A stretch of 64,000 nt of DNA, taken from Biscogniauxia marginata. Taxonomy: Eukaryota > Ascomycota > Sordariomycetes > Xylariales > Xylariaceae. The stretch lies in NCBI GenBank assembly GCA_022695795.1, contig MU404209.1, positions 2,158 to 66,157 on the forward strand, read 5' to 3'. Both the position numbers and the translations under genes were made by a program. The notes below the pieces were generated by a model. That model had not been told where the DNA came from. It made no database searches and worked only from the letters and a program-made list of their open reading frames with translations. Positions 47,094-55,958 of this stretch are shown here, in pieces (position 1 is the stretch's first letter; each line of letters opens with the position of its first letter).

Positions 47094-49070
47094 TCATCTT
47101 CCTGGTGGTGCTAAGAAGGCAGCTGCCTTCACAATATCTTCCTGTATGCCCTCGCCTACCGGCCACAATACCCATGCTTCAATAATCTGTTCGTTCAGAG
47201 CCGCTTCTTGCTTCCCCCCCTTACTTTCATCACTACCACTGCCATTGCGACTCACACCCCTCGGGTCTTGAAAATGCGTACCATCGCCCTTGCCACTTTC
47301 CAAAAGACTCAGAATTGTCTCCATAGACGCCAGGCCATCGTGTTCCAGATCCATCACCCTTTTCCTTACCCTCCATCCGTTTACTGAATAAGTCTCAGCT
47401 TCACGGTATAGATCTTTCATGCGCTGCACTAGAGCGTCTGCCGCGATACGCGCGTCTTGTACGCGGCCTAGAGCCTCTGAGCATGTAGTTTGGATGCTTA
47501 GAGCTAGATACGTTTCACTCTTTTCTCTGCTATCTTTTCCTTTGCCGCCATTGTAATCTCCAGCATAAGCCTCTCCATTTCCAAAACCAGAGCCATTAAA
47601 GTCTATCGCTGCCTGTCTAACAGTCATTAGCACTTTCCCTATCTCTTCTAGCCATTCCTCCCATTGTACGAAGGTCGCCATAGCACCCTTCCACGTGAGG
47701 TCTATGAGATTAGGGTCGGGGAGGAAACCTGAGACGGCTCGGTGATAAGCGTGCAGTAGCCGGTTGTTACGGGGGACAAATTCCGTCTCAAATAAGGATC
47801 TCACTTTAGCTTGGTTATCCGCATAGGTACTGGTATTAGGTTCGAGGTGGCGAAGGAGTGAGAGGAGGGCGCGAAGACGTGCTTGAAGCTCAGATTCCGA
47901 AATATGAGTTTCTCTCGCGCTATTGGTCTCTAGTGTTGTCAAGTAGGATAAGGAAGAGGAAGAGGAAGAAAAGGGGAAGGTGAAGATGGAGGTGGTGGTC
48001 TGAGGGTATTGACGGTCGGCTTTGGGAGAGAATTTTAAATTCAAGTTAGAATTAAGACCCTCAGAAAAGGCGTCGACATCGTTGTAGTCACCATATGTCC
48101 GCCGCAGTTCGCTCTCTTGCGCGTGCGCCATATCTAACCAGCGGGGCGAGAGATCTTCTAACCAGAAATTTCTTGCGACGCCAATGCTGTGTAAGGATTT
48201 CTCGGGGTTACCATTGCCACATAAGCACTCGCATAACCGGGATAAATATTGCTTTTGATAGTGATGGGTATCAGGCAAACGGTTTTTATCACACCAAGCT
48301 ACCACCTCAGCCACTACGGGAGCTGTTTCATTGACCAAAAAGTTCGTACCGGCCAACAAAGGCCCAGCGTGCAGGTACACTGCGTCGTTGAGCTGCTTTG
48401 GCAGGTCGAACGGTAAGAGCACCACAGGCACCTTGTTCTGAGTCTTGCTTTCAACCTCGTTTCTGCCAATGCTGCCATCTGTACTGATATTGCTGCTGAA
48501 GTAGTCGGATAGTAAGTATCGGTATTGGCGGGAACTAAGAAGTATCTGGCAGGAGAGTAACAGCATGACCACCACTATCACGGCACGTATTCCTAGGTTA
48601 ATAAGACGATATAAGGAGGATTTCAGCTGCTGGACGCAGAGGCGCCGCCAATTGCGTGGGATCAGGACCAATGGCCAGCGAGATGACAGCGGTTGTCCCC
48701 TAAATGGGATCATAGTGCTAGTTGTTGTCTTCATCGGTATATTAGGAGCCACCAGCCTGGCGAGCCTGTTCACTACGTTCTCGTTTCCATTGTCGCGATA
48801 ATGGGCGGCGACAACTGGAGGCTGTGAGGCAGTGGTGACCATGACATCCTCCTCAATCGGGTAACCCGCGCCATCCATCGTCTCGACACGGCCACCACGC
48901 CAGGATCGTGTGCCACTGCCCAGGTGTAGGCTAAGCGGTTTGCGCGTGGGCAGAAAACCATCTTGCTTGCCGTCGTCGTCTCGATCGCCAGCGTCGCCGT
49001 GTAGTACTACCGTGACGTTCTGGGTGCGGCCTCTGGGTAGTCTGATATGAGCAGTGCAGTAGTTGGGCAT
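47094..49070 (-). CDS. Single-pass membrane protein, function unknown
   Basis: Intronless frame of 658 residues, ATG at 49070. The N-terminal ~150 residues are polar and basic; one strong membrane helix follows at about 160-179 (IRAVIVVVMLLLSCQILLSS); the remaining ~480 residues lie on the other side. This large part has acidic and Ser-rich linkers (TFPFSSSSSSLSYL) and long helical stretches (SELQARLRALLSLLRHLEPN; TYLALSIQTTCSEALGRVQDARIAADALVQRMKDLY) that could form coiled coils. No enzyme motif or known domain is recognised; it resembles orphan membrane proteins of fungal genomes. It diverges from the gene at 49716, about 0.65 kb between starts, and both encode single-helix membrane proteins, so a shared promoter is possible. 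Codon pattern and length support a real gene; function unknown. Confidence 0.7.
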   Translation of the reverse strand: MPNYCTAHIRLPRGRTQNVTVVLHGDAGDRDDDGKQDGFLPTRKPLSLHLGSGTRSWRGGRVETMDGAGYPIEEDVMVTTASQPPVVAAHYRDNGNENVVNRLARLVAPNIPMKTTTSTMIPFRGQPLSSRWPLVLIPRNWRRLCVQQLKSSLYRLINLGIRAVIVVVMLLLSCQILLSSRQYRYLLSDYFSSNISTDGSIGRNEVESKTQNKVPVVLLPFDLPKQLNDAVYLHAGPLLAGTNFLVNETAPVVAEVVAWCDKNRLPDTHHYQKQYLSRLCECLCGNGNPEKSLHSIGVARNFWLEDLSPRWLDMAHAQESELRRTYGDYNDVDAFSEGLNSNLNLKFSPKADRQYPQTTTSIFTFPFSSSSSSLSYLTTLETNSARETHISESELQARLRALLSLLRHLEPNTSTYADNQAKVRSLFETEFVPRNNRLLHAYHRAVSGFLPDPNLIDLTWKGAMATFVQWEEWLEEIGKVLMTVRQAAIDFNGSGFGNGEAYAGDYNGGKGKDSREKSETYLALSIQTTCSEALGRVQDARIAADALVQRMKDLYREAETYSVNGWRVRKRVMDLEHDGLASMETILSLLESGKGDGTHFQDPRGVSRNGSGSDESKGGKQEAALNEQIIEAWVLWPVGEGIQEDIVKAAAFLAPPGR

Positions 49071-49715
49071 TTTGTGTGCTTATTCGGTTGATTGCATCTG
49101 GTCGATCGTGTTTCTATTTTCTCAAACAATTATATCTCTTTTTGGATTATTTGTAGCAAATGTGATAATACCTACTCAGCAGCACAATAGAAAAGGCGAC
49201 GAGTGAATTGGGATTGTACAGAATAACCAAAGAGGTAAAAATGATATATGATAGAGCACACGACTGGGTTCTGCATGATCAGCTACAGGGCTAAATTTAC
49301 GTTCCTATCACGAAAGGTTTGTTCAACCTACTGGGTTTTCCTGCATTCTTCGTTGTTTGCGGTAGGCTGCCTCTCGCCTCGCTTGACTAGAACCAACTGC
49401 ACGGCGTAGGAATGGCAGTAGATAGCTGTCCTACGTAAGTGTTTGCTGTATGTTTAGGTATTTATGAAAGTAACCGACTAAACCATCATACTGTCACGCA
49501 CTTTACTTCCCGTCGGCATGTTTGATTAATTACAACTGCAGGGGTAGTTTCCCGGATGCGGCAGACGGCATCCATTGGGGTGTTACTCTTCACGCAATCA
49601 CGTATTGAGGACAAGAGGCAAACGATAAAAGAGTAGAAAGTATAGTATGGAGAGAATTATATATGGAAACGAAGTTTCCCGAGCGGCTAGAAGGACAGAG
49701 AAGCCTTCATAGAAG
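49071..49715. promoter_or_regulatory. Shared divergent promoter region
   Basis: About 645 bp between two oppositely oriented starts. Ordinary composition; no certain TATA or binding site recognised. Confidence 0.4.
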
Positions 49716-50498
49716 ATGCCCCCAAAACGACTACGCCCCGAAGAGAATGACCCGGAGATCGACAGCGATGGAAACGACAATAATAGCCAGAACTACATTC
49801 CACACGCTAAAAAGCGCATCAAATACACAACAGTCTTGCTCATACAGCCTATTCAGCAGCGAGGCACCACCGAGCGTCATCAGGCCATCCACCTCACTGT
49901 CGAACCAGACTTTGCCCCCGTCAGCCAAAACCAGCACCACGGGCGTAACGAGATTATATTCCACATTTTCAATGATAGCAGATCTGCGACCACAACGACG
50001 GTGCGAATCGATGGATGTGCCGTCCCTGCAGAGATCCGATCAGAAGCGATTCCGCCACGCCACGAACCGCAATGGGTGTGGCATTTAATCGGCGAGGAGG
50101 AGGAAAATGAAGATGATGGAAACAAGTGGGGGACAGCAGTGCGGGCGGGCGATTTAACTACGTTCGATGAAACCGACAATCTGGGGACCGGAAAGCCTAT
50201 AGATCATATTACTAATCACCACGAGGACAACGACGAGAACAACGACGAAGACGACCCGTGGGCCGCAGAGCCGGGGCCCCACATCGATATGCCGCAAACC
50301 CGCGACGGCGGCACCGAAAAAGGTACCGACAACAGGGAAGTAAGCCTAGGCGAATCAGCAGGGGAAAGGTGGAAACAACAAAGGCGTGAGGAGCTTCTTA
50401 TTGGTGCGCTCCTTGGGCTGATCGTGACATGGATAAACATCCTTATCATCGTTTTCGTATTTCTCCACGATACGTGGTGGCAGAACATGGTATTTTAA
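49716..50498 (+). CDS. Acidic tail-anchored membrane protein, function unknown
   Basis: Intronless, 260 residues, ATG at 49716. Basic N-terminus (MPPKRLRPEENDPE, AKKRIKY), a possible beta-rich central part (TTVLLIQPIQQRG, IIFHIFNDSRSATTTTVRIDG), and a very acidic linker (GEEEENEDDGNK; NDENNDEDDPWAAEPGPHI). One C-terminal membrane helix (about 227-250, LLIGALLGLIVTWINILIIVFVFL) leaves only about 10 residues after it, so a tail-anchored topology with most of the protein cytosolic is likely. No known family. It ends about 70 bp before the 10-kb A/T-rich block. The divergent neighbour at 47094 also has a single membrane helix. Confidence 0.65.
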   Translation: MPPKRLRPEENDPEIDSDGNDNNSQNYIPHAKKRIKYTTVLLIQPIQQRGTTERHQAIHLTVEPDFAPVSQNQHHGRNEIIFHIFNDSRSATTTTVRIDGCAVPAEIRSEAIPPRHEPQWVWHLIGEEEENEDDGNKWGTAVRAGDLTTFDETDNLGTGKPIDHITNHHEDNDENNDEDDPWAAEPGPHIDMPQTRDGGTEKGTDNREVSLGESAGERWKQQRREELLIGALLGLIVTWINILIIVFVFLHDTWWQNMVF

Positions 50499-50647
50499 TA
50501 AATGAACGATTACGATATGTCGTGAAACGTGGTGATTTCGTTTGTTTATTATCTTTTAGAGAGATTAACAACGTAAAAGGGTTATTAAATTAATATAATA
50601 TATTATACATCGTTTTTTTATAATTAATATAATAAAATATTAACGTG

Positions 50648-50803
50648 TTATATAAATAAGTAAATTATATAAATAAGTAAATTATATAAATAAGTAAATT
50701 ATATAAATAAGTAAATTATATAAATAAGTAAATTATATAAATAAGTAAATTATATAAATAAGTAAATTATATAAATAAGTAAATTATATAAATAAGTAAA
50801 TTA
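50648..50803. repeat. 17-bp tandem repeat, nine copies
   Basis: Unit aagtaaattatataaat, nine copies in direct tandem, nearly identical. Other copies of the element family carry one or two of these units. The array at 1-115 is similar on the opposite strand. Confidence 0.9.
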
Positions 50804-50920
50804 ATTTTTATAGTTTTAATTATTAAAAAATATTTACGTGGTATTAAAATTAATTAATAATAATTATTATTTAAATTGTTTTTTTTAGTTTTACGCTTTA
50901 AAAATTAAATACCTTTTTTA

Positions 50921-51344
50921 TAACGTATTATATAAGCAAATAAACGAAATAAGCTTATAAATAAAATAGTTTCTTATATAAAATCGACTTTTTTAAAAAT
51001 TCATAACTTTATATGTAAAAATCGGAAAAACCTCGAACCTTTTTTTCTAGTTATATAACTATATAGTTTAATTAAAAAAAATTTAAAAAAATTAATATTA
51101 ATAAAAAGAAAAAGAAAACACGTAAAAACTAAAATTATAATAAAACGTATAAACCTTTTTATATTGTTCTTTATATTTTTAACTTTTTTTCCGATTTTTT
51201 ATTATTAAATTATATAATTAAAAAAGGTTTAAGAGTTTTTTGATTTTTACGTGTAAAGTTATGAATTTTTGAAAAAGTCGATTTTATATAAAAATTCATT
51301 TCGTTCGCGAGCCTGTTTCGTTTATTCACTTATGTAATATATTA
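50921..51344. repeat. Foldback element copy F11, nested in E2
   Basis: About 424 bp: taacgtattatataagcaaa, cgaaataagcttataaataa, aaaatcgacttttttaaaaa on the left; gaaaaagtcgattttatata, tcgttcgcgagcctgtttcg, cttatgtaatatatta on the right. Inserted in the left inverted repeat of E2, right after ttaaatacctttttta. Confidence 0.8.
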
Positions 51345-51863
51345 ACTTATTTTTTATTTTTTTATTAAGTTTATTAAAATTATTTATATCGTTTTATATT
51401 TATTATTATTATATTAATTTAAATAATTAATTTAAATATAAACCTTATTTCGTTAAAATTATATATTTCGAAATTATTTTATATATTAATTTAAATTATT
51501 TTTACTATATATTTAAGTTTTTATATAAAGCTTTTTAATTATTTAATTAGTTAATTAAACGCGTTTATAATAATATTTATTATTATATAAAATTAAAATT
51601 TTAGTTTTTTTAACTTATTTTACATTATATTTATATAATAAAAGGTTTATTATCACGATAATATAACTTAAACAAAAAAAAATTTATTTAAATTAATAAT
51701 ATATTAAATAATTATTATTTTTTTATAAAATATAAATTTTTAAATATTTCGCTTTTATAATATTATATAAAAATATTATAAAGTGTTATTAATTTATAAT
51801 GATTTATTTTTAAATAATATCGTTTATATTTAACTATATAAGTTATTTAAGTTTTTATTAATA

Positions 51864-52250
51864 TGTCGTAAATTATATAACGACTAATTATTAAAAAGGT
51901 AATTAACGTTTATTTTTATTATAATTATAAGCTCGGTTTATACTTAGCGTTTTTTATATATATTAAACATTATTTCCGTTTTATATAAAACTAGTTTAAT
52001 TTTTATAATAAAAGGTTAAGATTTAATTTTAATAAAAAGTAAAACGAAATAAGACTTATTTAAAAACTAAGTAAAAGTTATTTAATAGTTACTTAGTAAA
52101 CGTATATAACAAATTTAACTTATATATAATAATTAAAACTTATATATAAGTAATTTTCAGTTTTAATCGACTAAAAATTAAGAGGTATATCGTAAATTAT
52201 ATAAAAGCTAATTATTAAAAAGGTAATTAACGTTCGTTTTTACTATATAA
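51864..52250. repeat. Pair of 60-bp direct repeats inside E2
   Basis: The segment cgtaaattatataa..gctaattattaaaaaggtaattaacgtt occurs at 51,864-51,925 and again at 52,187-52,250, about 325 bp apart in the same orientation; a third copy lies at 36,295-36,356. The spacer has no open frame. Looks like the footprint of a small element with short direct termini or a segmental duplication. Confidence 0.55.
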
Positions 52251-52456
52251 TATTATTAAAATTTAAAATAAATAAATAATTTTTTAAAAAATATATAAAT
52301 ATAATATTACGCGTTTTAATAATAATAAGTATATTATTTATAAATTAATTAATTTAAATTACGCATTAAAAAACCGAATATTTAATATAAAAAAGTATTT
52401 AATTTTTAAAGCATAAAATTAAAAAAGACGATTTAAATAATAATAATTATTAAGTT

Positions 52457-52750
52457 TGACAGATCGGCACTTTATAGTAGTGTTTATTAGTTTATCGCTT
52501 GACGATACAACTTTGAAACTATCTCGGTTTTAAGATGTCGTACCTTCTTTTTATAACTACTCACTTTGAAGCTGGTTCGAACGAGCGACCTTTATATACT
52601 TACTTATTAAGTGAAATAATTGTTATAACGGTGCTTTGTAGCCGCTGCGCTAATAACCTTAAAAGGTCAGCGATTTCACTTATAAAAGTAAAATCCAAGG
52701 CTTTAATCTTATTATATCTAGCTAACCACCTTGTAACTAGCCTTTTATGA
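52457..52750 (-). mobile_element. tRNA-promoter-like island, possible SINE
   Basis: A less A/T-rich patch. On the minus strand TAGCGCAGCGG (52,642-52,652) matches a pol III A box (TAGCnnAGtGG), and CGTTCGAACC (52,574-52,583) matches a B box (GTTCGAnnC); the boxes lie about 68 bp apart, in order and same orientation, as in tRNA genes and tRNA-derived SINEs. It does not fold into a convincing full tRNA by eye. It sits where the right end of E2 stops. Identification rests on the two boxes only. Confidence 0.4.
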
Positions 52751-53454
52751 TAATAAGGCACGTTAAATATTATATTAAATTAAATTAAATATAATTTTTA
52801 TAATAATTTTTATAAATAAATAAATAAATATATTATATAAATAAGTAAATAAAACAAGTTTTATAATTATTACATTTTTAATTATTAAAAATTATTTACG
52901 TTATATCGAAATTAATTAATAGTTATTATTATTTGAATCGTTTTATTTAAATTTATATTTTAAAAATTAAATACTTTTTTTATATTAAATATTTAGTTTT
53001 TTAAAACGTAATTTATATTATTTAGCTAAAAATTAATATGTTTATTATTATTTTTAAAACGCGTAAAATTATAATTATATATTTAATTTTAATTTTTTTA
53101 GATTTTTTTAGATTAATTAACTTAATTTAATAATTAAAAATACTATTTAAAACTCGAATTAGTTATATTATTACTTATAAATAACGCTATTTAAATATTA
53201 ATTTTTATTAATTATTAAAAATTTATAATGTTTTTAATATTATATTATAACGATAATTTAAAAACATATTTATATAATTAAGTATTATATTAAATTTCCG
53301 AAAATTTATATTTCACGAAAAAGTTATAATTGTTTAATATATTATTAATTTAAATAATCGATTATTTTTTTCTCGTTTTTATTATATTATTAAAATAATA
53401 AATATCTTATTACGCGATTGCGACGTAAGGCGCGTTAAATAAAATTAAGCTTTT

Positions 53455-53883
53455 TATAACGAACCTCCTTATATGTTCCTAGTTAGCTAACTTCACAAGT
53501 AAGTACGTACTAAGTTTTCTTAATTTAAAGGTAATAATAAATTAAAAGTGATTTAAGAGATTTATAATGTCTTGTTCGTTAAAGAGATTTCAAAGTACTT
53601 TCATTATAATATTAAAAAGTGACTAGTCTTAAATTAATAGCTAAAAAATTAGAATAAATAACTAGATATATAAGAAATCCTACTCTTTTTATACTTGTTT
53701 ATTTAGTCTTTTATTCCTCATAACTAGTATGTTAGATATCGTTAGATAAGTCTTATTCACACTTATTTATATCACGTAATAATAAGTCGCTTTCTCTTCC
53801 AGGATCTATGTCCGGTGTAAACAGGAGAAGAGTGGGAACAATACCCCTGTCACTTGATTACTTACCTTGGTTGGTTTATAACA
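53455..53883 (+). mobile_element. Solo LTR, copy 2, with 5-bp target duplication
   Basis: 429 bp, beginning TATAACGAACCTCC (TGTGACGAACC after G-to-A changes) and ending TTTATAACA. Flanked by a perfect 5-bp duplication ctttt (53,450-53,454 and 53,884-53,888). Same sequence as 39,994-40,423 in the opposite orientation, with shared blocks such as agttagctaacttcacaagt. It is inserted in the interior of element E3: the flanks join into the sequence present uninterrupted near 30,260 in E1. Confidence 0.82.
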
Positions 53884-54765
53884 CTTTTAATTTTATATAA
53901 CGATAAAAACCCTTTTAAACATATTTAAATAAACGAATCGATTATTAAAAAGCTTTTTACAAAAACCTAAATATATATTAAAAATAATATAAATTAATAT
54001 GTAATATAATTACGAAGTATAATATTAAAAAGAAAATATATATAATTTTAATAAAATAAAGTTTATAATTAATATAATAATAAAAAATATAAAACGATAT
54101 AAATAATTATAACAAATTTAATAATATAATTAAAAATAAATTATAATTATTTAAATTATAAATATTATTAATTACATTTTATTTTATAATATTATAATAA
54201 CTTATTATTATTAAAAAGTAAAATTATAATATTAAATAATAATTAAATTATAAATAAACTTAATAGAAATTTTATAAGGTATTTTTATAAATATATATAA
54301 AAAATGAAAAAAACCATATACTTTTTAATTTTAAATAATTATAAAAGTTATTATTTTATTAATTTCGAAAATTATTACTAAAAAAATATCGTTATATTTT
54401 ATATATTTAATTATTTATTATATAAGTTTTAACTTTTTAACTTTTTAACTTTGTATATTTTAATATTTTAAAATAAATATATAATAATTATTTATAATAT
54501 ATTATTAAAAAAGACTTTTTTTATTAACTTTATAAAAATATTTATATAATAAATAAAATGATATTTAACGATTTAAAATTTAAAAAGGTTTAATTACATT
54601 TATTTATTATTAATTTTCTATTTTAATTTAAAAATTTAATTAATTAATTAACTTAAATTACGTTTTAAAAATTAAAATGTATTTAATATAAAAAATATTT
54701 AGTTTTTAAAATATAAAACTAAATAAAACGATTTAAATAATAATAATTATTAATTAATTTTAATA

Positions 54766-55171
54766 TAACGTGTTTTATATATAAGTAAGCTATATAAGCA
54801 AGTAAACTATTTAATTTTCTATATAAAATCGACTTTTTTAAAAATTTATAACTTTATATGTAAAAATCATAAAAGTCTCGATTTTTTTTCTTTTTAATTA
54901 TAAGTAAAATCGGAAAAATAAATTTTAAGAAACGCGAAAGGAAAATACATAAAAACTAAAATTATAATAAAATATATAAACTTTTTTACGTATTTCTTTA
55001 TACTTTTTACTTTTTTTTTAATTAAACTATATAATTATATAACTAAAAAAAAGATTTAAAACTTTTACGATTTTTATATATAAAATTATAAATTTTTGAA
55101 AAAATCGATTTTATATAAGAAATTAAATGGCTTACTTGCTTATATAGCTTACTTATATATAAAACACGTTA
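54766..55171. repeat. Foldback element copy F12, nested in E3
   Basis: About 406 bp: taacgtgttttatatataag, ctatataagcaagtaaacta, ttctatataaaatcgacttt; right arm aaaaaatcgattttatataa, gaaattaaatggcttacttg, cttatatagcttacttatat, aaaacacgtta. The flanks (taatata on both sides) merge into the uninterrupted right inverted repeat, showing insertion at a TA-rich site with a short duplication. Confidence 0.8.
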
Positions 55172-55261
55172 ATATAAATAAGTTTTAATAATTAAAAATA
55201 TAATAACTATGAAATTTCGTTCACGAGCTTATTTCATTTATTTGTTTATATAATATATTAG

Positions 55262-55537
55262 TTTAAAAAAAAGAATTTTAATATTAAAAAAACCGTATAA
55301 AAACTAAAATTAAAATAAAACATATAAACCTTTTTACGTATTTTTTATATATATTTAATTTTCATTTTTTTTTCATTTTTTTAATTAAATTATATAATTA
55401 TATAACTAGAAAAATGGTTTAAATTTTTATTTTTATTTTTATATAAAAAGTTATAAATTTTTAAAAAAAGTCGATTTTATATAAAAAACCATTTTATTTA
55501 TAAGTTTATTTTGTTTATTTACTTATATAATATCTTA
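55262..55537. repeat. Foldback element copy F13 (right part)
   Basis: Centre and right arm only: gtcgattttatataaaaaac, cattttatttataagtttat, acttatataatatctta. Directly follows the end of E3. Confidence 0.6.
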
Positions 55538-55686
55538 TATAAATGATTTTTAATAATTAAAAATATAATAATTATAAAAACTAAATTATTTATTTATATT
55601 TTTTACTTGTTTAAATAATATATTAATAAAAATTATAAAAATTATAAAAATTAACTTATTTATTTATTTAATATTATTTATAAGAT

Positions 55687-55958
55687 AATAAGTTATTTAA
55701 ATAAATAAATCACTTAATTTTTATATAAAAATCGGAAAAACCCCGGTTTTTTTAAGTTATATAATAATTTAATATAATTAATTTTTTTAAATTAAATATA
55801 TAAAAAAATGATAAAATAGTTTATATATTTTATTTTACTTTTTTAATTTTATAATTAATTATATAATAATTTTTTTCGATTTTTATATATTAAATTATAA
55901 ATAATTTTTTTATTTTATATAAAATATTAAATAACTTATTTATTTAAATAATTTATTA
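55687..55958. repeat. Foldback element copy F14 (divergent)
   Basis: Left: taataagttatttaaataaa, cacttaatttttatataaaa, atcggaaaaaccccgg; right: ttttatataaaatattaaat, aacttatttatttaaataat, ttatta. Short (about 270 bp), with a more degraded core than the other copies. Confidence 0.55.

Larger units (their letters stand above)
50641..52456. repeat. Large inverted-repeat element E2 with expanded 17-bp array
   Basis: Starts TAACGTG at 50,641, followed by nine near-perfect copies of the 17-bp unit (aagtaaattatataaat) to about 50,803, then the usual left inverted repeat (ttttacgctttaaaaattaa). Foldback F11 is inserted at 50,921. The interior (51,345-52,250) matches E1 and E3 in part. The right inverted repeat (ttaaattacgcattaaaaaa ... 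acgatttaaataataataat) stops at about 52,456, where the tRNA-like island begins. Confidence 0.65.
52825..55260. repeat. Large inverted-repeat element E3 with two nested insertions
   Basis: Left inverted repeat from about 52,825 (tattatataaataagtaaat, then cattaattaatagttattat on) and right inverted repeat ending tttgtttatataatatatta at 55,260. The solo LTR at 53,455-53,883 interrupts the interior and foldback F12 (54,766-55,171) interrupts the right inverted repeat. Removing both leaves an element similar in size to E1. Interior without long open frames; RIP-like decay. Left boundary approximate. Confidence 0.65.

Noticed and set aside
16737..55958. Foldbacks interpreted as a CRISPR array
   Set aside because: Copies are kilobases apart, palindromic over their whole length and in a eukaryotic genome.
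16737..55958. Foldbacks interpreted as Helitrons
   Set aside because: Helitrons lack terminal inverted repeats and end in CTRR after a hairpin; these have long complementary arms and TAACGTG ends.
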